DNA of 64,000 nt, taken from positions 13,996,001 through 14,060,000 of the forward strand of contig CM057844.1 in the NCBI GenBank assembly GCA_030068075.1. Reading direction: 5' to 3'. This DNA comes from Paguma larvata. Taxonomy: Eukaryota > Chordata > Mammalia > Carnivora > Viverridae. This document shows, piece by piece, positions 36,791-48,264 of the stretch (the stretch's first letter is position 1; each line of letters begins with the position of its first letter). A model generated the notes under the pieces. It was not told where the DNA came from and did no database searches. It worked only from the letters and a program-made list of their open reading frames with translations. Position numbers and translations under genes: made by a program.

Positions 36791-37694
36791 TTACAAATCT
36801 TGGCCAATGTGGTACAGTCACTGAAGTCCCCTTCTGAGTATCTATGCTAAAGAAAAAATAACTAACTGCTCTCTCAGCACCACCTAACAAAAAATCTGCC
36901 CATTCTTTGCTTAGTGAAACTACATGCAAATCAATGACCATATATACCTTTATTTAAGGAGAAATGGTCTGCCCCATTCATCGGACTCCTGATGCACACT
37001 GTATCCATTAAATTTTTATGTAGGCAGTCAAAACATTGAAAAGTAGAAATACATTTTCTAAACTGATTATGAAATATTATGCTATTTATTATTAATTTTT
37101 TAAAGTAAGTTATGAGTCTGAGAAGAAAATAAAAAGAAATTAATACATCAGAACATAAGCTTTTTTTTTTTTATGGTGATGATTCTCATTGTATCATCAG
37201 ACCTTTTTAGGTCTGTTTACCTGGGTAAGTACAAGCGAGTGTAACCTGCCACCTGGCGTGACCATCACCTCTCTGTGGCCAGGCAGTAAGTCCTGAGATC
37301 TTGAGTTCTCTGACAGGTGAGGGCCTTCGGGAGCCCCATCTGCCAGCCTCAAGAACCAAGTGGAGGGCAACTGTGGAGACGAGGTAAAACAGGACAGAGA
37401 AGTACTTATCCTTAGCAGTTACGCCCCAAAGGAAGGATATCTGTTCTGGTACATGAACACATCGTCTCTAGGACCCCAAAGAGGGCCTTCCACCTTTCTG
37501 GCAACTGCAAACAAGTCAACTTGCACCTCTTCAGGGAAGAGGACTCATTTACGATGAGGACAGCTCATTTTTTAAGCTCAAATTCCTTCTACTTACTATT
37601 AGCTTTTTTGAAAAGACAGGCCATGGGCTTGGGGGAGAAGAGATAAAAACTGAACTGAAATTGAATCATTAGTATATGGTGGAAATTTTTCTGT
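36791..37694. other. Unassigned stretch
   Basis: Anonymous sequence. A plus donor match at about 37225 ('tacctgg/gtaagtac') has only a weak context. Confidence 0.4.
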
Positions 37695-37756
37695 ATTGGT
37701 TAAGAGCCTAGGCTCTGGAGTTAAACAACTTGAGACGGCATGGGGGCTAGGTCAGC
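37695..37756 (+). mobile_element. MIR 5' part, interrupted
   Basis: 'ggttaagagcctaggctctg' with 'gagttaaacaacttgag' matches the MIR 5' region. The element stops at the LTR that starts at 37757. Confidence 0.6.
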
Positions 37757-38177
37757 GTATTAGTCAGGATTTTTCAGAGAAACAGAACTAATAGGACGTG
37801 CATGTGTGTACTCAGAGAGATTTGTTTTAAGAAACTGGCTCACACAGTTGTGGGGACTGACGAGTCCAAAATATGCAGGGCAAGCCAGCAGTCTGGAGAC
37901 CCAGGGAGGAGTTGATTTTGGAAGCTTGAGTCCTGAAGGCAATCTGGAGGGAGAATTCTTCTTCCCTCAAGGGACTTCAATCTCTTCTCTTAAGGTCTTC
38001 AACTGACTGGAGGAGACCTACCCACATTGTAGAGGATAATCTGCTTTACTCAAAGTCTACTGATTTAAATATTAATCTCATCTAAAAGATACCGACACAG
38101 CAACATCTAGACTGCTGTTTGACTAGAAACTGGGTACTAAGGCTTAGCCAGGTTGACACATAAAATTAACCACCACA
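37757..38177 (-). mobile_element. Solo LTR, ERVL/MLT2-like
   Basis: Reversed LTR. The start 'gtattagtcaggatttttca', then 'gagaaacagaactaatagga', 'gtccaaaatatgcagggcaa', 'ctgctttactcaaagtctac' and the end 'gttgacacataaaattaacc' fit the MLT2-like ERVL LTR pattern. It is non-coding and has no internal region. Confidence 0.75.
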
Positions 38178-38345
38178 CCCGCTATCTCACCTGAAGAAAA
38201 GGTGAAACATCACGGGTCAGCTGTGGTTGTGGCTCTTACGTGAGATAATCCATGTAAAATGCTTACTAATAGATCATTGACAGATGTGTACAAAAGGGCT
38301 CATACATATACACACTGGCCATCATTATCATTATCATTGCCACCA
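38178..38345 (+). mobile_element. MIR 3' part, after LTR interruption
   Basis: 'gtgagataatccatgtaaaa' and 'tgcttactaatag' resemble the MIR 3' region. With 37695-37756 it appears to be one MIR split by the LTR. Part of the core is missing. Confidence 0.5.
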
Positions 38346-38942
38346 CCACCACTAGTATTTACTACATAGTAACTGAAATAGCTTCTTCTATTTTAGTCAC
38401 CATTAACCCAAATACATATGGCTACACTAGCACTTTATATGAGAACTTTCACGATTTATTTTTAGGTATAATTAATGTAAACAAAACCACCACCTGATCT
38501 CATCAAACATCATTAGGCCAGTGGGAGAGAAGTGCAGGCCACGTGAACTCAAGAAAGGACAGACTAATTCTAGACTAGTTCTAGAGCACTCTGGTGCTCT
38601 ATCCCTTCACAGAACTGGCCCTGACCTGTGCTTACATCATACATTCTGTATCTGATGCCTGGGTTTGGAAGCATCTTTACCAAGAACATTACCCTGGAAA
38701 CCAAAGTGGGCTACAAAACAGAATCCCCAGATGAGTACCTGGAGCATAGGGAGAGGCAAAGGATGTAATAGGAGACCTTCGGAAAAGTCCCTTTTTTTTT
38801 TTCCGCACATGAAAAAAAACACATGCAGAATCCTGACACAAAACATCAAAAATGCAAGGCCCTCTTTTATCTCCAGAGTTCGGACAATAATGACAAACAC
38901 AGGGGCAGGATTTTTAAATAATCTTCTGGTCTCCCAACAAAG
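38346..38942. other. Unassigned stretch
   Basis: Anonymous sequence. Nothing was recognised. Confidence 0.4.
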
Positions 38943-38957
38943 TGGCAAGTGTGTCTT

Positions 38958-39178
38958 TTTTTTTTTTTAATGTTTTATTTTTTGAGAGAGAGAGACACAC
39001 AAACCGAGCATGAGCCGGGGGAGGGGCACAGACAGAGAGGGAGACACAGAATCCAAAGCAGGCTCCAGGCTCTGGGCTGTCAGCACAGAGCCCGATGCGG
39101 GGCCCGAACTCATGGACCGCGAGATCATGACCTGAGCCGAAGTCAACGCTCGACCGACTTGAGTCACCCAGGCGCCCC
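38958..39178 (-). mobile_element. CAN-type SINE, young, CpG-rich
   Basis: Reversed full-length copy with many intact CpGs ('cgctcgaccgact', 'gatgcggggcccgaact') and a head ending 'cacccaggcgcccc'. It is flanked by a 15-bp duplication with one mismatch: 'tggcaagtgtgtctt' (38943-38957) and 'tggcaggtgtgtctt' (39179-39193). The retained CpGs suggest recent insertion. Confidence 0.95.
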
Positions 39179-39193
39179 TGGCAGGTGTGTCTT

Positions 39194-40189
39194 CAATTCT
39201 AAGAATTGTACAGTAACCACAGTTTAACCACAGATACTCTATTTTCATTGATATGACCTCTCCTTGAATTCAGTTATTGAGTTTATTTGTATCTTTGACA
39301 GCAATCATCACAGTTAGCTATATTTACTCTTTTAGGTCCAGTTAAACCCAGTTTACAGTTTGTGATGGAAACACTCAGTTGTCTCTTACCATTCTGACTC
39401 TTAAAGATATTTTTTAAGTTTTTTTAAAAAGCTTTTATTTCAGAGCAAAGATATTATGCTACACTCTGTGAAAAGGGGTAAATAATGCCTTTGTTCTCAT
39501 ATTTAAGAACACCTTCTAGCATTCTCAGGGATAGTTTCCTTTGTCTGTAGGTAACAGTTTTAATATGTTGGAATATTTCCTGTGCCAGTAATACAAATGG
39601 GAAGATAAAGCACATTAACTTTCATAGAAATTATCACATATACAGTAGAAACCGTTTTCCAAAGAGTAACCCATTAGTGGGTCCTGAAATCAGCTTATGG
39701 GTTTACAATCAGTATTTTGTTTAAATGAGTATAGTGGACACTCCAGAACTGAATAAAGCAAAGTAGACCACTGATATTAAAAAAAAAAAGAAAGAAAAAA
39801 GAAACACTTTTAAAACATTACAAAAGCAAAATAATGTTTTGTGACATTTTCAGTTATATATAAGAATGTATGTGTGCATGCATGTTGTGTATCCCAATCT
39901 GAAAGATTTTAAAACATGAAAAATTTGAGCTTTGGAACTAATGAAACATACTCCTTGACTTGGCCCTATACCCCATGCTGGAGGAGTCAAGAGAAGAGAA
40001 TGCTGGTTCTCAGTGCAAGCGGTAACTTTTTAGTGCAAAACTGGGGTAAAGATTTCATACAGAGGGAAACAGAGGAAAATCAAACAACCAAAAAGCAGCA
40101 GCAGCAGCAGCAACAGCGATGCCCAACACCTACTCAAAATGAGCTTATAAACCCAAATTCCGAAATATATGAAGAATTTTAATGTGGAG
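39194..40189. other. Unassigned AT-rich stretch
   Basis: Anonymous sequence with an A-rich run at about 39779-39800 and a short (GCA)n at 40096-40115. Nothing else was recognised. Confidence 0.4.
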
Positions 40190-40445
40190 AAAGGTGGAAA
40201 AAAAAATCAATAAGAAAAATAATTTTCTGGAGAACTTTAGTAGACTTAGAAGTAAGTATGTTTAAAAAGCTTCAAGAAGTAAATAAAAGCATAGTTTTCA
40301 TTGAAAATATTAAGAAATTAAAGTAGGAAGTGACCGAAAAAAAAGAAAGTGATATGAAAAATACCAAAAGGACAAATTAGAAACCTTGGGAAATCTTTTG
40401 AAATATCTTTAGAGAGCATCAAGTCTAGACTAAAGCAAGATGACC

Positions 40446-40465
40446 AAAAAAAAAAAAAAAAAAAA
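40446..40465. repeat. A20 homopolymer
   Basis: A run of 20 A inside the old L1 region. It may be the tail of a lost retroposon. Confidence 0.9.
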
Positions 40466-40763
40466 GGTTTAGTAACCTGGTACGCAGTACTGGAAGACTT
40501 CCCCAGAACACAGCAGAGAAATACATACAATTGGCAGAACACATCTGTCATAAAAGACTAATTATAAGGCTGAAATAATGGTTCCAGGAAAGAAAAGAGG
40601 AGGGAATGGTGGAAAAACAGTTATCTGAAGAGAGTATGCTGGACAATGTTCTAAAACTGAGGAAATGATTCCACAGATGAAAAAACCTCTGGATACATAC
40701 AAAGCAAACTGATAAATCCACGCCTATATACACTGGAGTGAAACCACAAAGTAACAGGAATTA

Positions 40764-40977
40764 GGGGCGCCTGGGTGGCTCATTCAGTTAAGTGTCTGAC
40801 TTTGGCTCAAGTCATGATCTTACAGTTTATGACTTCAAGCCCTGCATAGGGCTCTGTGCTGACAACTTGGGAGTCTGGATCCTGCTTCGAATTCTCTCTC
40901 CCTCTCTCTCTCTCTGCCCCTCCCCTATTCACACTCTGACTCAAAAATAAATAACATTTAAAAAAATTTTTTAATAT
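40764..40977 (+). mobile_element. CAN-type SINE inside old L1
   Basis: Full-length copy with a perfect 9-bp duplication 'caggaatta' (40755-40763 and 40978-40986). Confidence 0.95.
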
Positions 40978-41069
40978 CAGGAATTAAAAGAAAGTTGTGA
41001 GCTTAAAATCTATCATAAAGTCTTACAGCAGATTTAGAGTATATCAGAAAATTTTAGAATAAAATATGT

Positions 41070-41515
41070 GTGGGAGACACTGTGGATGGCCTCATCTCAA
41101 ATCCTATTCTCAATTTCTCCCCAGCCTCTTTCTAGCTATGGAAGGCTACATGGCACAACCCTGTCCAAGAAAAAGCAAGTCTCTTGGTTGGTGTTTTCAG
41201 AAGCCTTTGTTTTTCTGACCAAAACAAGGACTTCTTGGCAGGTGCATCTTTCCTCACACATTTGCTCTTTCCCAATTTCTTCCTGCTTAATAGATGGATG
41301 TGCCGCCTGGAAGTGCAGCGGCCAGCAGTGAAGCAGCAAGAATGAGGAGAAGCCAAGAGTTCTGGCTGATGTAACAGAAAACTGGAAGGAGCTGGAGTCC
41401 CTGATGGCAGGCCCACCTCTAATTTGTGTTATGTACGAAAAATCATGCCTTCTCCTTTGTGTCTCTCTACTTAGGTTTCCTGCTACTTGTAGCTGAATAT
41501 CATTTTAACTATTTA
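41070..41515 (+). mobile_element. Possible ERVL/MaLR solo LTR inside old L1
   Basis: The 3' half matches an LTR end pattern: 'atggaggtgc'-like and 'aaaactggaaggagctgga' blocks, 'tccctgatggcaggcccacc', and 'ggtttcctgctacttgtagc' followed by 'tgaatatcattttaac'. The left boundary is uncertain. It breaks the old L1 between its ORF1 and ORF2 portions. Confidence 0.45.
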
Positions 41516-43204
41516 GTAAGAAGAATTAAGAATAAGCTCCAGAAGAATAGAATTATTAAATATCTATTCCAAACCATAAGAGGGACTTGAAGAGGGAAAG
41601 AAACATAAAATGTTTTGATTCAACCACAGAAGGCAGGAAAGAGGAAGATATAAAGAAAATAAATGGTAAGCAAAAATATTACTGTGATATATCAATATTT
41701 GCAATCAATGTAACCAATGAAGAGGTACATATTATTACGCTGGGTAAATAAAGCAAACCAAAAAAAGTTACCTGTTCTTATAAAGAAGAAGAGGCAAAGA
41801 AAGAGTCAGAAAAGCAAATGTCTTACAAATTTTAACAAAATCAAAAGCTGAAGAAATACTAATATCGCACAAAATATTATCCCAGAGAAGAAAATATTAA
41901 TATCACTAAAGCAGAATATCTGATAACAAAAACGGAGAAATACATGAGGGTAATGGAACAATCATGAGTTTGTACCCAGCAGCACAGCTTCAAGATATAT
42001 GGAGCAAAAACTGACAAAATTATAAAGAGAAAGTAACAACTCTATAACCACAGTGAGAGATTCTATTAGGCGCTGTGGAATCAGGCAGGATATTTGAGCT
42101 TGACCTGATATCTAAGTAGAAGCCTGCATTAAATAAATGTTGAATGCCAATTCTTATCAATTATACATGGAACATTTACAAAAATAGACCAAGTACCACA
42201 TCAGAAAGGAAGCCTCAACAAAAGTCCAACAATTGCAATCATACAGACCACATCCACTAACCAGAACATAGGCAATTAAATTAAAAAATGACAATTTAAA
42301 TGCTCTTAAAAACTATTTATTTGAGAAATTTAAGATGCAATCCTAAATAAATCAGAAATTACAGAATAACAATAAAAATCACAAAATATTCAGAAATGAA
42401 CAATGATCAAATGCTACATATCAAAACATGTAACACACAGTTAGTTAAAGTGAAATTTAGACGTAACTTTAGAGCCTTTCATGTACTTTCTAAAACAAGA
42501 AGGAACCAAAATAATTTCGATTTAAGACAGAGCAATGTAAGGAAAGCAGAAGAGACAGAAGAATGGGGAGAAAGTGAGAAGGATAAAGGAAGAAAGCAGA
42601 AATTAAACAGAAAATGAAAAAAATAGCAAATATTATTAACAAAACCAAATTAAGCACGTAAACTTCTGGCACAAATAAATAATATTGGAAAGAATTTTAA
42701 GGTTATACAGTTGCAGTTTTTTAAGAAAACAAAAAGAAAAAACTATAACTCAATTTGATGGCAAGATGTGTGAAAATATGTGTTTTTTCTAGAAAAACAT
42801 TAACTCCTAAAATGGACTCAAAATAAATATTAAAATGTGTGCAAATCAGTAAGTGATAAAGAAAACAAGCCAAAGATCAAAAGTCTACATTCCCTGAAGA
42901 TCAGGCCCAGGCAGTTTCACAAGAGTTTTACCAAGTCTTTAAGACACAGATAATCCCAATCTTATGCAAACTACTAAGGAATATTAAAAAAGAGGATAAA
43001 CTACTCAACTCATTTAGTGAGGTTAGTAACAAAGACAGTATAAAAACAAAACCCTGAAGATAAAGCACATTTATTAAAATAGTTTCAATATTCCTAAAAT
43101 GTAATACTGGCCAATCAAAGTTGAGTTTATCTCAGCAATCATAATATCAACATCAGGACATCTACAAATAAAAATATCATATCAAAAAACTAAAGATTAA
43201 AATA

Positions 43205-44462
43205 CAATCAGTTCATATTGTTAAAATGGCAATACTACCCCCAAGTAATCTACATATTCAATGGAACACCTATCAAAACAACACCAGCGTTCTTCACAGA
43301 GCTACAACAAACAATCCGAAAATTTGTATGAAATCAGAAAAGACCCTGAATAGCCAAAGCAATCTTGAAAAAGAAAACCAAAGCTGGAGGCATCACAATC
43401 CTGGACTTCGAGCTGTATTACAAAGTTGTAATCATCAAGACAGTATGGTACTGGCACAAAAACAGACACTCAGATCAATGGAACAGAATAGAGAAACTAG
43501 ATATGGACAATGGACCCATAAACATATGGTGAACTAATCTTTACTAAAGCAGGAAAGAATATCCAATGGAATAAAGACAAGTCTCTTCAGCAAGTGATGC
43601 GGGAAAAACTGGACAGTGACATGCAGAAAAATTAACCTGGACCACTTTCTTACACCATACAAAAAAATATACTCAAAATGGACGAAAGACCTAAACTTAA
43701 TACAGGAATCCATCAAAATCCTCAAGGAGAAAGCAGGCCAAAACCTCTTTGACCTTGGCCATAGCAACTTCTTACTCAACATGTCTCCAGAGGCAAGGGA
43801 AACAAAAGAAAAAATGAACTATTTTGGGACCTCATCAAAATAAAAACCTTCTGCACAGCAAAGGAAACAATCAGCAAAACTGAAAGGCAACCAACAGAAT
43901 GAGAGAAGATATTTGAAACAACATATCAGATAAAGGGTTAGTATTCAAAATCTGGAAAGAACTTATCAAACTCAACACCCAAAAAACAAATAATCCAGTG
44001 AAGAAATGGGTAAAAGATATGAACAGACACTTCTCCAAAGAAGACATCCAAATGGCCAACCGACACATGAAAAGAATGCTCAACATCACTCATCATCAGC
44101 AAAATACAAATCACAGTGAGATAATACCTCATACCTGTCAGAATGGCTACCATTAACAACTCAGGCAACAACAGATGTTGGCGAGTGTGTGGAGAAACAG
44201 GATCTCTTTTGCACTGCTGGTGGGAATGCAAACTGGTGCAGCCACTCTGGAAAATAGAATGGAGGTTCCCCCAGAAAATTAAGAATAGAACTGCCCTACA
44301 ACCCAGCAATTGCACTATTAGGTATATACCCAAAGGATACAGGTATGCTGATGGGAAGGGACACATGCACCCCAATGTTTATAGCAGCACTATCGACAAT
44401 AGTCAAAGTATGGAAAGAGCCCAAATATCCATCGATGGATGAATGGATAAAGAAGATGTCGT

Positions 44463-44504
<42 letters not shown>

Positions 44505-44880
44505 TGGAGTATTACCTGGCAATCAAAAAGAATGAAATCTTGTCCTTTGCAACTATGTGGATGGAACTAGAGGGGATTATGCTAAGCGAAATTAGTCAGA
44601 GAAAGACAAATATCACGTGACTTCACTCATACGAGGACTTTAAGATACAAAACGGATGAACGTAAGGGAAGGGAAGCAAAAATAATATAAAAACAGGGAT
44701 GAGGATAAAACATAAGAGAGTCTTAAATATGCAGAACAGAGGGTTACTGGAAAGGTTGTGGGAGGGGGGATGGGCTAAATGGGTAAGAGACATTAAGGAA
44801 TCTACTTCAGAAATCACTGTTGCACTATAAGCTAACTAACTTGGATGTGAATTTAAAATTTAAAAAAACAAACAAACAAA
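43205..44880 (+). mobile_element. Young felid LINE-1, 5'-truncated (ORF2 C-terminal part and 3' UTR)
   Basis: It starts mid-ORF2 ('aatggcaatactaccccca') and runs to the 3' UTR and A-rich tail ('gtgaatttaaaatttaaaaa'). The ORF2 C-terminal Cys-rich region is legible (C-x3-C-x7-H-x4-C at about 44182-44232), followed by the 'DEWIKKM' and 'YYLAIKKNE' blocks. Frameshifts split the frame into 43226-43537, 43616-43843 and 44143-44620, so it cannot encode a working enzyme. Its low divergence compared with the flanking L1 shows that it inserted much later. 5' truncation is typical of L1. Confidence 0.92.
44465..44501. repeat. (AC)n microsatellite inside L1 ORF2 frame
   Basis: About 18 AC units lie between the 'WIKKM' and 'EYYLAIKKNE' codons. 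The frame at 44345-44620 stays open across it, reading Thr-His repeats. Confidence 0.95.
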
Positions 44881-44882
44881 AA

Positions 44883-45100
44883 CTGAGACACTGGGTGTCT
44901 CAGTCAGGTAAGTGCCCAACTCTTGATTTTGGCTCAGGTCATCTCACGGTTTGTGAGATTGAGCCCCGTGTTGGGCTCTGCACTGACAGCATGGAGCCAG
45001 CTTGGGATTCTCTCTCCTGCACCCCCCCTCTCTGCTCCTCCTCTGCTTGCATTTTCTCCCTCTCTCTCTCAAAATAAATAAACATTTAAAAAAAAAACTT
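44883..45100 (+). mobile_element. CAN-type SINE abutting the L1 tail
   Basis: Diverged copy: head 'gacactgggtgtctcagtca', body 'gcttgggattctctctcctg', tail 'aaataaataaacatttaaaa'. It begins at the A-rich 3' end of the young L1, so it probably inserted into that tail. Confidence 0.9.
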
Positions 45101-45396
45101 TAGTAGAATTCCACTCATTCATGAGACAGCATGGCTGCAAATCAGACCAGACCAGTAGGAAACTTCTTTGATCTGAAAAGTAGTATCTATCTAGACTTAA
45201 TGTAAATGGTATTCAAGACTAAAATTCTTTCAAGTCAGACGCAAAACAAGTATATACTACATCGACTCATCATTGTACTGGAGGTCCTACCCAATGCAAT
45301 GCTTCCAGAAATAGAAAATGTATATATAATAATTAAATAAAAGACGTAAAACCTTATTTGTAGGTGATGAGTGTTTACATTGAAAAAACAAACTCA

Positions 45397-45627
45397 GGGA
45401 CTCCTGGGTGGCTTAGTGGGTTGGGCATCCGACTTTGGCTCAGGTCATGATTTCACAGTTCATGAGTTTGAGCCCCACATCAGGCTGGCAGCTTAGAGCC
45501 TGGAGTCTGCTTCGGATTCTGGGTCTTTCTCTCTCTCTGCCCCTCCTCTGTTAGTGTGCGCACACTCTCGCTCTCTCATCTCTGTCTCTCTCCCTCAAAA
45601 ATAAATAAACATTAAAAAAAATTTTTT
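45397..45627 (+). mobile_element. CAN-type SINE inside old L1
   Basis: Full-length copy with an 8-bp imperfect duplication ('aaactcag' before, 'aatctcag' after). The TCTC body has an added 'gtgtgcgcacactc' palindrome. Confidence 0.9.
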
Positions 45628-46035
45628 AATCTCAGAGAAACTATTAAAAAGTTCAGTAACATTGGTGGGTTCAATATATATCTATAAAAATGAAGAATTC
45701 TCCTGAACCTTGTGATAACCTATTACAAAACACAATAGAATAAAAGATCTCATTTACAGTTGCAACAATAGTAACAAAAAGTCCAGAAATAAAAGTACTA
45801 ATATAAGATCTTCCTTAAGGCCAGTATAGACTTGGTTCAAATATAAGACTCAATCACAAAGATGTCAATGTTTTCCAATTCATTTATAAAATCAATGTTA
45901 CTTGCATCAAAATTCTAAATTTTTAAGGACTACCAAAGGCCCCAGAGAAAACAATTTTGAAAATGAATAAAAAGGTCAAAGGACTTCTGCTGGATGAAAG
46001 ATTTATATAGTAATTAAAACAGTTGATAGTAAAGG

Positions 46036-46310
46036 TGGTCAAAGGCAAACACTTCCAGTTATAAAATAAGTCATGGGGACGTAATGGACAATGGTGATTC
46101 TAGTTAATAATATCGTCACTACATTTTGAAAGTTGTTCACAGTAAATCTTAAAAGGATTCATCAAGGAAAAAAGTTTTGTAACTATGTATGGTGACAGAT
46201 GTTAACTAGACTTCTTGTGTGAGCATTCCGCAATATAACACAAACGCGTTGAACCATGTTGCACATCTGAAAGTAATATCATTGTTATATGTCAATTACA
46301 TCAATTTTTA
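46036..46310 (+). mobile_element. L1M 3' UTR fragment inside older L1
   Basis: 'gacaatggtgattctagtta', 'atggtgacagatgttaacta' and 'accatgttgcacatctgaaa' fit an old L1 3' UTR. It lies between ORF2 segments of the host L1, so it is a separate nested insertion. Confidence 0.6.
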
Positions 46311-46365
46311 AAAGTTGGCATTGGCATATGAAGAGGCAAAGACATAGGTCAAAAATACATCTGCG

Positions 46366-46565
46366 GGGGCACCTGAGTGCCTCAGTCAGTTAAGCATCCA
46401 ACTTCCGCTCAAATCATGATCTCCTAGTTCGTGGGATGGAGCCCCACTTCAGGATCTGTGCTGACAGCCTGGAGTCTGGAGCCTGCTTCGGGTTCTGTGT
46501 CTCCCTCTCTCTCTTTGCCCCTCCCCGCCTTGTGCTGTCTCTCTCTCAAAAATAAATAAACATAA
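46366..46565 (+). mobile_element. CAN-type SINE inside old L1
   Basis: Full-length copy with diverged flanks: 'aaaaatacatctgcg' (46351-46365) and 'aaaatatatctatg' (46566 onward). Confidence 0.9.
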
Positions 46566-46684
46566 AAAAATATATCTATGTATATGTAGAATCATAATAT
46601 ATGACAGAAAAGCATTACAGATGAGTGGGGAGAAGGTAAGTTGCTCTGGGACAATTGGCTTTCCATTTGGAATTAAATAAAAGT

Positions 46685-46877
46685 AGCGGCAATAGGGTGG
46701 CTCAGTCGGTTAAGCATCTTACTCTTGATTTCAGCTCAGATCATGATCTCAAGTTGGTAAGATCGAGTCCCACATTGGGCTGTGAGTTGACAGCATGAAG
46801 CATGCTTGGGATTCTCTCTCTCCATCTCTCTCTACCCCTCCCCTGATCAAGCTCTCTTTCTCTCAAAATAAATATTA

Positions 46878-46918
<41 letters not shown>
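46685..46918 (+). mobile_element. CAN-type SINE with long AAAT tail inside old L1
   Basis: The head has lost its first bases ('agcggcaatagggtggctca'). The tail is an (AAAT)n microsatellite of about 50 bp (46877-46926). The flanks share 'aaataaaagt' (46675-46684 and about 46919-46928). Confidence 0.9.
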
Positions 46919-46924
<6 letters not shown>

Positions 46925-48060
46925 AAGTGATACCTACTTCAGGTCATACACTTGTTATGCAAGGTGGACTAAGACCTAAATATAAAAACCCAAACTCTAA
47001 AATTTTTGAAGAATATATAGAACATATTTTGGTTGGAACAATGGATAATTTAAACCAGACCTAAAAAGCACAAACCATAAGGACTGATAAATCTAACTAT
47101 ACTGAAATTTAAAACTTCTGTTGAACAATAGACACCAAGTAAAAAGACAAGTCACAGATTAGTATTTGTAATACATACAAATGACAAAAGATCAGTATAT
47201 AGGATAAAGATTTTATCAAAAACATAAATACAAATAATCCTGCAGTAAAATGAGTAAAATATACGAACACGCTGCCTGCAGAAGAAATAAATACAAACTG
47301 TAAGATGTCATTTCATACCCGTAAGACAGGTTAAAGTAAAATTTCTGGCAATACCAAGAATTCCCAAGGATGTGAAGAGGAGGAGATTCTCAAACACTGC
47401 TGGCAGTAAGGAAAACCGGCACTTCAGGGTGGAGAGCCCCTGGCGGTGTCTGGTGAAGGATGAGTTGTCCCCTGCAGTTCAGCAAGTCCATCCAGGGCCC
47501 ATTTCCTAGAGCAACTGCCACAACTCACCACTCCCCAAATACATAAGCGTGTGCATTGCAAAATTAGAAAAAACTGAAACATTCACCAAAATGGATAAAT
47601 GACATATAGTTGACAAAAGAGAAAACAAAACTATATAGCAGATGCATCACTAGAGCTCCGTGTCCCAATGTGACTGTATCACTGACCTAACAATGAATGG
47701 CAAAAGCAAACTGCAGGATACTATGCACAGCAGGTTGCCATTTATATGAAGTCTGAAAACAAGCATATCAGTATTACATGCTATTTAAAGACATGTTCCC
47801 TTGCAGAAAATCCATGAAAACATACAAAGAAATAATAAATACCAATTCATAAAAATTATTATTTCTGAGGTAGCCGCAGAGTTACAGGTTGAGGAGATGT
47901 ACACAGAGATTCAAATGTGTCTGTCATATTTTTAACCCAATGATACTGGCACTGTACTAGCTATGATATTGGGTGACAAGTTCATGAATTTGTATCAAAT
48001 TAGTACTTCACAGTCTACACATACATATGTTCTTCTGTATGTATCAAACTATTACCTAAT

Positions 48061-48209
48061 ACAAAAGTTTAAAGATTTAATAGAAGAAACCACCTCTGAA
48101 ATTAAGAAATAAATCTTCAGATCTAAAAGATACATCATGTTCTGGGGAAGACTGATATAGCGTAATTGCATAAAAGATTTCGAGGCTATAGAAGTCAGGC
48201 ATTCTTCAG

Positions 48210-48264
<55 letters not shown>

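Larger units (their letters stand above)
40190..48060 (+). mobile_element. Ancient LINE-1 (L1M/HAL1-like), dissected by later insertions
   Basis: Plus-strand L1 segments follow in biological order. ORF1-like DNA is at 40190-40755. Endonuclease-region DNA is at 41520-42300 ('gcaaaaactgacaaaattat'). The reverse-transcriptase region is at 42900-43190 ('tttcacaagagttttaccaa') and continues at 45101-46035 ('ttgtactggaggtcctaccc'). C-terminal ORF2 is at 46320-48060 ('gggacaattggctttccatt', 'actctaaaatttttgaagaa'). All frames are broken. An LTR, a young L1, another L1 tail and SINEs interrupt it. Confidence 0.75.

Noticed and set aside
43938..44375. 145-codon minus frame
   Set aside because: It is antisense to the ORF2 part of the young L1.
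46877..46926. CRISPR-like or other regular repeat array
   Set aside because: It is an (AAAT)n microsatellite grown from a SINE tail.
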